From JAWXTK01 sp044433645 (lineage in GTDB: Bacteria > Bacteroidota > Bacteroidia > Bacteroidales > Rikenellaceae), in NCBI GenBank assembly GCA_044433645.1, contig JAWXTK010000001.1, positions 70,171 through 134,170 of the forward strand: a stretch of 64,000 bases of DNA, read 5' to 3'. The position numbers and the translations under genes were made by a program. This document shows positions 25,242 to 33,679 of this stretch, one piece after another. Position 1 is the first letter of the stretch. Each line of letters opens with the position of its first letter. The notes beneath the pieces were generated by a model. That model was not told where the DNA came from. It saw nothing but the letters and a program-made list of their open reading frames with translations, and searched no databases.

Positions 25242-25269
25242 AGCTACTTGCCACTAACATATTATTTTA

Positions 25270-25295
25270 CGTCAGCGGCAATAATTCATAATTAT
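25270..25295. repeat. Short intergenic repeat unit
   Basis: TACGTCAGCGGCA followed by an AATTCATAATT palindrome. The same 13 bases and palindrome recur at 46712-46745, and the palindrome again near 37405. Confidence 0.55.
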
Positions 25296-26581
25296 TTTAT
25301 CTTCCTAAGCTCCAAGACCACATCATTATCGCCCTCACCTCCCCCGTCTAACAAGGCCTTAGAGCAGCGCGAAAAAATAATACTCCACTTAAGTGAATAG
25401 CCCCTAATCTCACGCGCCAAGGCCTTAATCTCAGCCTTATGCTCAGCTCTTAAGACCTCGTCACCACGATAATTTATCGTGACATAACGCGAAACCAAAT
25501 CAACAGCCTTGTCCTTTAACTCAAGAGGCATATCCCCCGGGAAAATAGATTCAATAAATGTTGCAACCCCCTCACGAGTAACCTCCCCAGAGAGTTCATA
25601 CAAGCTCTTATCGCCCAAATCATAGTCGATATTATCCAATAAGACTGTATTTATCTTCATCTTATTCCCCTTCAAGCTCACCATTCTATAAGGCGTAGGG
25701 AAACTCACAATAGAACCCGTTTGAACATCATAAAGTTTGCCCAGTCGAGAGATATCCTGAGCATGAGAGTGACCCGTAAAAATAACTTCCAAGCCCCATT
25801 TCTCAAATTTTCTCGCTATCTTTTTATAGTCATCTATAAGGTAACCTGGCATCATAGCATTTTGATATTTCCAGTGAGCTATCAGCCCGTGGTGCATCAT
25901 TGCTATAACTCGTTTGTTCTGTTTTTTTGCTTGTTTTAGGTGTTTTTCAGCAAAGGCCACAGTCTGGGGTTTTAGCGCTCCGTCAACTCTTGCAAGTCCC
26001 TTACCCTCAAACTCATTTAAGTAATATAGGTTAGCATCCAGAGCCAACAAAACCAAAGAATCCGACAAATTAACAACATAACTAAGCGACGAAGAGTCTC
26101 TATCAAAGGCCTCACCATAGCCGTAATCCTTATAAAATTCTGCAAAATCACTCGCCTGCATGGTCTCGGTGCGCTCTTTTTTATCGCCCTTATACACCAC
26201 TGCGTCAGGGTTATTTATATCGTGATTGCCTGGGATTACAAGCACTTTGACGCCTGCATCTTTAAGTTTTTCCAAACAATTTTCTTTAAGGTATTTATGC
26301 GACAACATTTCCCCGTCCTTGGTTAAATCTCCTGGCATAAGCACTATTTTGGGGTTTTGTTTAAGCACTTCATCCGTAGCTTTTTTTAAAAGTGCTGGCG
26401 ATTGCATCAATAATTTTCTATCATGTAGTAAGTATTCATCAAAGGCTGCTCCCTCGGCCTCTAATAACTCTGGCGCCATGATGTGAACGTCAGAGAGTAT
26501 CATCATTTTTAACTCACTTGCCGAGGATTTCACGGTGAATATTACAGCGAGCAAAATGCTCAAAAAAATCTTTTTTCTCAT
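25292..26581 (-). CDS. Exported metallophosphoesterase
   Basis: 429 residues from the ATG at 26581; an upstream in-frame start would overlap the preceding gene. A signal peptide is followed by the calcineurin-like metal-binding motifs in order: LSDVH, PGDLTKDGE, PGNHDI, MMHHG and TGHSHAQD. The enzyme hydrolyses phosphomonoesters or diesters outside the cytoplasm. It is the third gene of the receptor-lipoprotein operon, four bases after the lipoprotein gene, so it may process the imported nutrient or its phosphate moiety. Confidence 0.9.
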   Translation of the reverse strand: MRKKIFLSILLAVIFTVKSSASELKMMILSDVHIMAPELLEAEGAAFDEYLLHDRKLLMQSPALLKKATDEVLKQNPKIVLMPGDLTKDGEMLSHKYLKENCLEKLKDAGVKVLVIPGNHDINNPDAVVYKGDKKERTETMQASDFAEFYKDYGYGEAFDRDSSSLSYVVNLSDSLVLLALDANLYYLNEFEGKGLARVDGALKPQTVAFAEKHLKQAKKQNKRVIAMMHHGLIAHWKYQNAMMPGYLIDDYKKIARKFEKWGLEVIFTGHSHAQDISRLGKLYDVQTGSIVSFPTPYRMVSLKGNKMKINTVLLDNIDYDLGDKSLYELSGEVTREGVATFIESIFPGDMPLELKDKAVDLVSRYVTINYRGDEVLRAEHKAEIKALAREIRGYSLKWSIIFSRCSKALLDGGGEGDNDVVLELRKIK

Positions 26582-26585
26582 AATA

Positions 26586-28400
26586 TTATCTAGTCTCAAT
26601 TTCTATACCCATTTTATGCAAATCGTCTATACCAGCAAACTCGGTTGAGCACTCGCCCAAAACGCCGTTTATGGCATCTACGCCTGTGTAAATTTTAATA
26701 AAATCTATGCTTTCAAGCTCAGGGTTAGCCCACGAGATATCTATGGCCGACTCTGTGCTAGTGTTGCTAACATTATCAGCATAACCCCACTCAAAACTAC
26801 TCAAAACAATGGTCGTGCCACTCATACTCGAATTATTTGGCAGCTCTGTGCCCTCAAAGCTCAAATCACTAGTTATCCACGCTGGGAAATTACTACTATC
26901 AGAAGTATAGGTAACTTGCTTAGTAGTAGAGTTTTGATGTTCTGAACCCACAACCTCATACCAAGTATCATCGGCAAGTCCATTACCATTTTCATCACGG
27001 CTCACCATAATAACCCCAGGCTCAGCACCACCCGTATAGCTCGCATTGCCCAAGACCCTGAAATCTCTGAGCCCAGCCTTATTTTCGATAGGCGAGTCAA
27101 ATCCAACTATCACATAACCACCCCAGCCACCAAGGGTTACTAAACCACTGTTTTGTATAGATGTTAAGGCCTTGTCACACATATCCTGCGCGCTATCACC
27201 ACTCACGTAAGTAGGATACACGCCCACAAACTGCCCTGGGGCAGGCACATATTCCAACACTTTGCTCACATACACAACATCTTCCTCTGGCTCATCATCA
27301 TCACCTCCCCCCGAAGTATTAGGCCCAACATCCTCTAAGGACACCGTAGTAAAAGCTATCGCAGATGGAATATCGCCCGTAGTGGCACTCCACCTCAAGA
27401 CCCCTTGGGGCGAATAACAATATATGGTCCCGGGGGTAACATAATTACCTGCATCGGTTATAAAAATCTCCTCGGTTTCGGGATTTACGGCTAAGGCATA
27501 AGGCGTAGTCATACTCTCAAAGCTATTATCTATTATAAAAGGTGAGTCCTCAACAGTTTTACTATTAGTATTAATCGTTAAATTTCCGTCCTCATTTATA
27601 ATATATAGCATATTGTTGCAATAACTCATGCGTGTGTTTTTCACATCAAAACTCTCCTCTAGCGTGTCGCTAGTTGTGTTTATCAGGTGAGTTCGTGATG
27701 CAATATTAGAGTAATTTCCCCATGTGCTAACCCACAGTTTATTATTATCATCCACTTTTAGAGAGTAGACATTTTCGCCAACTTCTATGCGTTTGGTTTC
27801 GGTGAAAGTCATTAAATCTATCACCGATACTGTATTATCATACACCCCGTCTGCATAAGAATTTGCCACATAAAGTTTACCCCCTACAACCTCTATTTGC
27901 TCGGGATTAAGCCCTACTGCGCAGGTATCAACTATCTTTAGAGAGTTTAAATCTAGCTTATAAACCACATCTTGATAAGACGAAATATAACCATAATCGC
28001 CCTCAAAGGCTATGTAGCGAGGCGAGCCAACACTCACAGCCCCCAACTCATAGGCCGTACTAAGCTCCATAACCTCAACTAAATTGGAATTATTAATCAC
28101 AGCATATAACCTATCTGAGTAGACTTTAAGGTCGTTGCCCACATCGCCCAACTCCAAAACCACATTAGGATTGCGCTCAGCGAAAATATTGCGAGTATAG
28201 GTGCTAGTTGAGTAATCAAAATAATCTAGTGTGGCTTTATTGCTACCCATATTGCCCTCGTTGAGCACAAAAAAACCTTTAACATCACCTATATTATAAT
28301 ACACATAGCCTGTAAATGTAGAGGTCGAGGAAATAACAACCTCGTCAGTTCTGCACGAAAGGAAAAATGCACAAAAAATTATAACTAATATGCGTATCAT
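26586..28400 (-). CDS. Surface beta-propeller lipoprotein with C-terminal second domain (BtuG-like)
   Basis: 604 residues with a lipobox ending in Cys16. Residues 35-350 contain repeated propeller blades of the YncE/DUF5074 type (VSVGSPRYIAF, then KLYVANSYADGVYDN). After an acidic Gly-rich linker (about 365-375), a second domain appears (GGYVIVGFDSP, then SRDENGNGLADDTWYEV). This layout resembles surface proteins that pair with BtuB-type receptors, such as the B12-capturing BtuG, but the match is by pattern only. The gene overlaps the receptor gene by four bases. Confidence 0.75.
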   Translation of the reverse strand: MIRILVIIFCAFFLSCRTDEVVISSTSTFTGYVYYNIGDVKGFFVLNEGNMGSNKATLDYFDYSTSTYTRNIFAERNPNVVLELGDVGNDLKVYSDRLYAVINNSNLVEVMELSTAYELGAVSVGSPRYIAFEGDYGYISSYQDVVYKLDLNSLKIVDTCAVGLNPEQIEVVGGKLYVANSYADGVYDNTVSVIDLMTFTETKRIEVGENVYSLKVDDNNKLWVSTWGNYSNIASRTHLINTTSDTLEESFDVKNTRMSYCNNMLYIINEDGNLTINTNSKTVEDSPFIIDNSFESMTTPYALAVNPETEEIFITDAGNYVTPGTIYCYSPQGVLRWSATTGDIPSAIAFTTVSLEDVGPNTSGGGDDDEPEEDVVYVSKVLEYVPAPGQFVGVYPTYVSGDSAQDMCDKALTSIQNSGLVTLGGWGGYVIVGFDSPIENKAGLRDFRVLGNASYTGGAEPGVIMVSRDENGNGLADDTWYEVVGSEHQNSTTKQVTYTSDSSNFPAWITSDLSFEGTELPNNSSMSGTTIVLSSFEWGYADNVSNTSTESAIDISWANPELESIDFIKIYTGVDAINGVLGECSTEFAGIDDLHKMGIEIETR

Positions 28401-30355
28401 AAATCAATGGTAAATTTAAATTTAAAATTTATCCCAGGCATAGGATAATTCTGCACCACCTCATAACTTTGGTTAAAAATATTATTTACGTCAAAACTCA
28501 AAGTTAGGTTCTTGTAATTCTTAGTCAGCGACAAGTCACTGGTATACCACGGCTGCACATAATTTTCAGCTATATTAGCCTGAGATTCATATCTCTCGCC
28601 CGTGTACATCCAACTATAATTTAGGCTCCATCCTCGATAAAAAAACGTTAAAATCGCTGAGCCACTATGCCACGGTGCATAAGGAATCTGCCCCCCATAA
28701 TATGGGCTTGTGTTATCGGTTAAATCCTTGGCACTCTGGTAAGTATAACTAAATTTAGCCTTAGCCGTAAGCTCACCAAACTTGTGCATAGCCTCAAGCG
28801 AAAAATCAACTCCAAAAATTTCTACATATCCTAAATTAAGCATGGTCCAACGAAACTGATTTGAGGTCGGCATAGCAACTATCTTATCCTGCACTTGGTT
28901 GAAATAAGTGTCAACTTGCACATTTAAAAACGAGCGAAATCCATAGTTAAACCCAAAATTATATTGATTAGTGTATTCAGGACTAAGCTCAGGATCGCCC
29001 ACGCTCACATAATACATATCATTAAAAGTCGGCATACGAAAAACCCTCTTATAAAAAGCCCTAAGCGAGAAATCTTCGCTCTTAAAAGGCTTGTAATTAA
29101 CAATAAAAGTAGGTGTAAATTCGCTGTGAGCATCACTCTGAACGTCTGTTTTAGTGTGGTCTGAAACATAGCTCGATAGCACACTTGCTTGAGCTGAAAC
29201 TCCCCCATAGCGCGCGCTAACAGACAGCGCATTAAGTGCCGTATAACGCTCAGGAAAAGCAAAATTAGAGGCATCAGAAGACAAGGTATTATATTGAAAA
29301 TCAGTACTATAACCAATACTTATGAATTTATTAATAGTAAACAGATTGGCTAGTGAAAAATAGCCCTCGCTCTGGCGATAAAAATTATCATAGTAAGACA
29401 CAGACTCAGGGTCGGTCACATAGCGAAGATAGTCGTAACTTAACTTAGCTGAGAGCTTAAAATCATAGTACCTACTAACACTACGGCGCAAAAATGCCTG
29501 AGCAAAAAAGTTAGTATCCCACTGCCTGTCCTCGTTCATAAATTCATCCGTAACCGAGCGTACCACAGCCCCGGGGTAGCCACGCTCTGAGTCATAAAAA
29601 TACAGCTTGGCCTGCCACTGCCCGTTATAAATATCGCCAAAGAGTGTTGCCTCGCCCCTAAAATAGCTAACATCACCATTTTCTCTTACGCCCGTGGTGT
29701 CATAGCCGTCAGTTTTGGAGTAGGTAAACTCATATTCGCCCGAGGAGTAAAAGTACTCTGTGCTTAGCGAAAGCGAAAGGTTATCTGAGATTTTCTGCTC
29801 GTATAAAACAGATGGATTTATAGTTGTAAAAGATGCTAGACTCTGCGTTAATTTAAGGTTAAAATTTTTACCCTTCTCAAAAAGAGGAACTCGCGAAGAA
29901 AGATAAATAGACGAGGCTGAAGAGAAGTCCTTGGCAGACTGAAAAATCGCGCTTTTTTGGCCACTATACAGTGATATAGCCTCCATATTATCTAGCGAAA
30001 ATCGGCCTAAATCAACCACACCATTTTGAGCATTAGTGATTTGTACACCGTCGTAAAACACCCCCACGTGAGACGAGCCAAGACTGCGCACATCCACAGT
30101 TTTAAGCCCTCCTGTGCCCCCATAATCCTTGATTTGAGTGCCCGAAAAATACCTGATAGCATCGGCAACGGAGTGTGAGCTAAGTCTCTCTAACTCATCG
30201 CCACTAAGATTTTGCGAGGGAGTGATTTCGCTCTGCGAAGATTTGCCCACAACCTCAATATCGTCGATTTCAATTATCATATCAGAGTATTGCTCGCCAA
30301 AGCACACCACTGCCAAGAGAAGCCAAAAAGATAATATGATAAATTTTAGACGCAT
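28397..30355 (-). CDS. TonB-dependent outer-membrane receptor, BtuB-like
   Basis: 652 residues, in the size range of BtuB-type receptors and far smaller than SusC. A signal peptide is followed by a plug domain (residues 35-150: DDIEVVGKS, then SVADAIRYFSG, then GVFYDGVQI and LGRFSLDNMEAISLYSG). The remainder forms the beta-barrel with a final aromatic strand pattern. With the overlapping propeller lipoprotein it forms a two-part uptake system; cobalamin is a plausible ligand but no cobalamin riboswitch is visible upstream. The promoter at 30375-30406 leaves a leader of about 15 bases. Confidence 0.87.
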   Translation of the reverse strand: MRLKFIILSFWLLLAVVCFGEQYSDMIIEIDDIEVVGKSSQSEITPSQNLSGDELERLSSHSVADAIRYFSGTQIKDYGGTGGLKTVDVRSLGSSHVGVFYDGVQITNAQNGVVDLGRFSLDNMEAISLYSGQKSAIFQSAKDFSSASSIYLSSRVPLFEKGKNFNLKLTQSLASFTTINPSVLYEQKISDNLSLSLSTEYFYSSGEYEFTYSKTDGYDTTGVRENGDVSYFRGEATLFGDIYNGQWQAKLYFYDSERGYPGAVVRSVTDEFMNEDRQWDTNFFAQAFLRRSVSRYYDFKLSAKLSYDYLRYVTDPESVSYYDNFYRQSEGYFSLANLFTINKFISIGYSTDFQYNTLSSDASNFAFPERYTALNALSVSARYGGVSAQASVLSSYVSDHTKTDVQSDAHSEFTPTFIVNYKPFKSEDFSLRAFYKRVFRMPTFNDMYYVSVGDPELSPEYTNQYNFGFNYGFRSFLNVQVDTYFNQVQDKIVAMPTSNQFRWTMLNLGYVEIFGVDFSLEAMHKFGELTAKAKFSYTYQSAKDLTDNTSPYYGGQIPYAPWHSGSAILTFFYRGWSLNYSWMYTGERYESQANIAENYVQPWYTSDLSLTKNYKNLTLSFDVNNIFNQSYEVVQNYPMPGINFKFKFTIDL

Positions 30356-30374
30356 TTTACAAAAAAATTAGCCT

Positions 30375-30406
30375 CAAAGGTAAGGATTTTTGCAATAATA
30401 CACCAA
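30375..30406 (-). promoter_or_regulatory. Promoter of the receptor operon
   Basis: On the minus strand TTG (top 30404-30406), 21 bases, TACCTTTG (top 30375-30382). Short leader of about 15 bases. Confidence 0.65.
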
Positions 30407-30485
30407 TTAAAAGCTGTTTTTAATATCTTTTGAAATTTTTCGTAATAAAAATGTAAAAAAATATTTCAAAGTCACGAGATTTCGT

Positions 30486-30493
30486 TATCTTTG
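30486..30493 (+). promoter_or_regulatory. -7 element of the purF-car operon
   Basis: TATCTTTG; expected start near 30498, giving a leader of about 190 bases to the ATG at 30691. The -33 match is weak (TTTC near 30465). Confidence 0.55.
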
Positions 30494-30602
30494 CAGTGGA
30501 AAATTTTGAGTTCAAATCTAAAGGTGTGATGTAAAGGGTTTATGCATATTCTAAGTAAGCAACCTAATATATTCTTAATCAAGAATTTAACAAGCTGGAA
30601 AT

Positions 30603-30677
30603 ATGAAAAATATTACAGCTATGAAAAACTATTTTCCAATTTTTTTGATTCACACAGCAATTTATTTAATTTTATAA
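30603..30677 (+). CDS. Possible leader peptide upstream of the purF-car operon
   Basis: A 24-codon frame beginning ATG at 30603, hydrophobic in its second half (IFLIHTAIYLIL). It lies wholly within the transcript leader and ends 13 bases before the first structural gene. It may be translated as a leader or be chance; a small hairpin (ATTCTT/AAGAAT) precedes it near 30571-30586. Confidence 0.3.
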   Translation: MKNITAMKNYFPIFLIHTAIYLIL

Positions 30678-30690
30678 CATATTTTCGCCA

Positions 30691-32574
30691 ATGGAGCCTC
30701 TAAAACACGAATGTGGGGTAGCTATGATACGCCTATTAAAACCCCTTGAATATTATCACGAGAAATATGGTTCGTGGATGTATGGTTTAAACAAGCTATA
30801 CCTTCTCATGGAAAAACAACACAACCGTGGCCAAGAAGGCGCAGGTTTGTCGTGCGTTAAACTTTCGGCTAACGCTGGCGAGGAATATATGTTCCGTGAA
30901 AGAGCTATGGGCTCGGGAGCTATCACAGAAATTTTTGCCAACGTACACGAGCAGTTCAAAGGCTACTCTAAAGAAGAGCTAAACAACCCAACCTTTGCCA
31001 AAGAACAAATCCCTTTTGCAGGCGAAAGCTACATGGGTCACTTGCGTTATAGCACAACAGGCAAATCGGGCATCTCTTATGTTCACCCTTTCCTTAGAAG
31101 AAACAACTGGAGAGCCAAAAACCTTTGTCTATGTGGTAATTTTAACATGACTAACGTAGATGAAATTTTTGCAGAAATAGCTGCCAAAGGTCAACACCCC
31201 AGAAAATACACCGACACCTACATCATGCTAGAGCAAATCGGTCACCGTCTAGACCGTGAGGTGGAAAGACTATTCTCTATGGCCGAGGACAACAATCTAG
31301 AAGGCAAAGAAATTACAGAATATATAGAACAAAACATAAACCTATCTAACGTTCTGCGCTCATCGGGCAAAAACTGGGACGGAGGATTTGTGATTTGCGG
31401 ACAAACAGGTTCGGGCGAATCATTCACTCTTAGAGATGCATGGGGCATACGTCCAGCATTTTGGTATAAAGACGATGAAATCATAGTTGTAGCATCAGAG
31501 CGCCCAGTTATCCAAACAGCACTTAACGTTAGTGCAGATTCAGTAAACGAACTTAAACCAGGCGAGGGCTTATTTGTAAACAAAAAGGGCGAGGCCAGAA
31601 CAGAGCAAATCCTTGAGCCTAAAAAATACCAAGCCTGCTCCTTTGAGCGTATCTACTTCTCGAGAGGTAGCGACAAGGATATCTACACTGAGCGCAAGAA
31701 ACTAGGTCGTCTGCTTGTTCCTCGCATACTTCAGAGCGTGGATCACGACTTTAAAAACACAGTTTTCTCATTTATTCCTAATACTGCCGAAGTTGCATTT
31801 TACGGTATGTTGCACGGACTTAATGATGAATTTAACAAACTAAAAATTCAGCGCATAGCAGCCCTAGGTCACACAGCCACCGACGAAGAGCTAGAAACCA
31901 TACTTAACTATAAGGTTCGTAGCGAGAAAGTAGCTATCAAAGATATTAAGTTGCGTACTTTCATCACCGAGGGTAACAAACGTAATGATTTGGCAGCTCA
32001 CGTGTATGACATAACCTACGGAAGCTTAAAAGCAGGTGATGATAATCTTGTGATTATAGATGATAGCATAGTGCGTGGTACTACGCTTAAACAAAGTATC
32101 ATAGGTATCCTAGACAGACTTTCGCCTAAGAAAATCGTGATTGTGAGTTCTTCGCCTCAGATTCGCTACCCTGACTATTATGGTATAGACATGGCTAGAA
32201 TGAACGAATTTGTGGCCTTTAAAGCAGCTATTGAATTACTAAAAGACAACAAACTTACAGACATAATCGAAGATACTTACCAAAAATGTAAGGCTCAACA
32301 AGCCTTGCCAAAAGAAGAAATGGTAAACTTCGTAACTCAAATTTATGAGCCTTTCACTCAGGAGCAAATCTCAGTTAAGATAGCAGAGATATTAACTCCC
32401 AAAGAAACTAAGGCCAAGGTTGAGATAGTGTTCCAAACCATAGATGATTTGCACACTGCCTGCCCTAATCACCCTGGAGACTGGTATTTCAGTGGTAACT
32501 ACCCTACTCCCGGAGGCGTTAGATTGGTGAATCAGGCCTACATCAACTACATAGAGCAAGAATACAAAAAATAA
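30691..32574 (+). CDS. purF: Amidophosphoribosyltransferase-family protein with C-terminal extension
   Basis: 627 residues, about 120-150 longer than usual PurF. The N-terminal glutaminase domain begins ECGVAMIRL with Cys8, so a seven-residue propeptide would have to be removed to expose the catalytic Cys. GHLRYSTTGKSG and the CGNFNM loop match the domain. The PRPP-binding segment VIIDDSIVRGTTLK lies at about residues 450-465. It heads an operon with carA and carB rather than with purine genes, an arrangement known in Bacteroides. It may be a PurF paralogue serving nucleotide balance; which amine or pathway it serves is inference. Confidence 0.85.
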   Translation: MEPLKHECGVAMIRLLKPLEYYHEKYGSWMYGLNKLYLLMEKQHNRGQEGAGLSCVKLSANAGEEYMFRERAMGSGAITEIFANVHEQFKGYSKEELNNPTFAKEQIPFAGESYMGHLRYSTTGKSGISYVHPFLRRNNWRAKNLCLCGNFNMTNVDEIFAEIAAKGQHPRKYTDTYIMLEQIGHRLDREVERLFSMAEDNNLEGKEITEYIEQNINLSNVLRSSGKNWDGGFVICGQTGSGESFTLRDAWGIRPAFWYKDDEIIVVASERPVIQTALNVSADSVNELKPGEGLFVNKKGEARTEQILEPKKYQACSFERIYFSRGSDKDIYTERKKLGRLLVPRILQSVDHDFKNTVFSFIPNTAEVAFYGMLHGLNDEFNKLKIQRIAALGHTATDEELETILNYKVRSEKVAIKDIKLRTFITEGNKRNDLAAHVYDITYGSLKAGDDNLVIIDDSIVRGTTLKQSIIGILDRLSPKKIVIVSSSPQIRYPDYYGIDMARMNEFVAFKAAIELLKDNKLTDIIEDTYQKCKAQQALPKEEMVNFVTQIYEPFTQEQISVKIAEILTPKETKAKVEIVFQTIDDLHTACPNHPGDWYFSGNYPTPGGVRLVNQAYINYIEQEYKK

Positions 32575-32587
32575 AAAATATATAGAT

Positions 32588-33670
32588 ATGAAAAATGTAA
32601 CTTTAATCCTTAGCAACGGCGAGCGCTTTTCGGGCAAGTCTTTCGGCTTTGACAAATCAGTCTCAGGCGAGGTTGTGTTTAACACGGCTATGACAGGTTA
32701 TCCAGAGAGCTTAACCGACCCTTCGTATGCTGGCCAGCTTATGGTTTTAACCTATCCTTTGGTTGGTAACTACGGAGTTCCTCCATTTAGCATAGAGGAT
32801 AATGCTCTACCAACATTTATGGAGAGCGAGAAAATTCACGCTAGCGCAATCATTGTGAGCGATTACTCAGAGTGCTACTGCTCATGGAATGGCAAAGAAA
32901 GCCTAGCAGAGTGGCTTGAGCGCGAACAAATCACAGGTATCACAGGCATAGACACACGTGAACTAACTAAAGTACTTCGCGAGAGTGGAGTTATGATGGG
33001 TCACATAGAAGTTGAGGGCGAGAGTGCTCCCGAGGACTTTGTCTATGGCGACATTAACTTTGTTGACGAGGTATCTTGCAAAGAGGTTATCACTTACAAA
33101 CCTACGGCAAATGATAATGGCAAAAAAGTAGTTTTGGTTGACTGTGGTGTTAAAACTAACATTATTCGTTGTTTACTAAAACGTGGCGTTGAAGTAATTA
33201 GAGTTCCTTGGAATTATGATTTCAATAGCTTAGAATTTGATGCACTATTTATAAGTAATGGGCCAGGTGATCCGAACAACTGCGAGCAAACGGTTAAAAA
33301 CATACAAACAGCTATGAAAAACCCTGAGCTTCCTATCTTTGGAATCTGCATGGGTAACCAACTTTTGTCTAAAGCAGGAGGTGCTGAGGTTAACAAACTA
33401 AAATATGGCCACCGTTCTCACAATCAGCCAGTGCGCCAGGTGGGTACAAATCGTTGTTTTATCACTTCTCAAAACCACGGTTACGCAGTAGACAACGACA
33501 CTTTGGGCGCAGATTGGGAGCCTCTATTCATTAACATGAATGACGGTTCAAACGAGGGTATCAAACACAAAACTTCACCTTGGTTCTCAGCTCAGTTTCA
33601 CCCAGAGGCTGCTAGTGGACCAACTGACACAGAGTTTTTGTTCGATGAATTTATATCTTTAATCAAGTAA
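32588..33670 (+). CDS. carA: Carbamoyl-phosphate synthase small (glutaminase) subunit
   Basis: 360 residues. The N-terminal CarA domain (GEVVFNTAMTGYPESLTDPSY) is followed by a class I glutaminase with the nucleophile in FGICMGNQLL and the HPEA motif (AQFHPEAASG). It supplies ammonia to CarB for carbamoyl phosphate used in pyrimidine and arginine synthesis. It sits 13 bases after the purF paralogue and nine bases before carB. Confidence 0.97.
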   Translation: MKNVTLILSNGERFSGKSFGFDKSVSGEVVFNTAMTGYPESLTDPSYAGQLMVLTYPLVGNYGVPPFSIEDNALPTFMESEKIHASAIIVSDYSECYCSWNGKESLAEWLEREQITGITGIDTRELTKVLRESGVMMGHIEVEGESAPEDFVYGDINFVDEVSCKEVITYKPTANDNGKKVVLVDCGVKTNIIRCLLKRGVEVIRVPWNYDFNSLEFDALFISNGPGDPNNCEQTVKNIQTAMKNPELPIFGICMGNQLLSKAGGAEVNKLKYGHRSHNQPVRQVGTNRCFITSQNHGYAVDNDTLGADWEPLFINMNDGSNEGIKHKTSPWFSAQFHPEAASGPTDTEFLFDEFISLIK

Positions 33671-33679
33671 TTAATAGCC

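Noticed and set aside
30486..30510. Possible cobalamin box (CAGTGG) near the receptor operon
   Set aside because: It lies on the wrong strand and position for the receptor leader, which is only about 15 bases; the bases belong to the purF-car promoter region.
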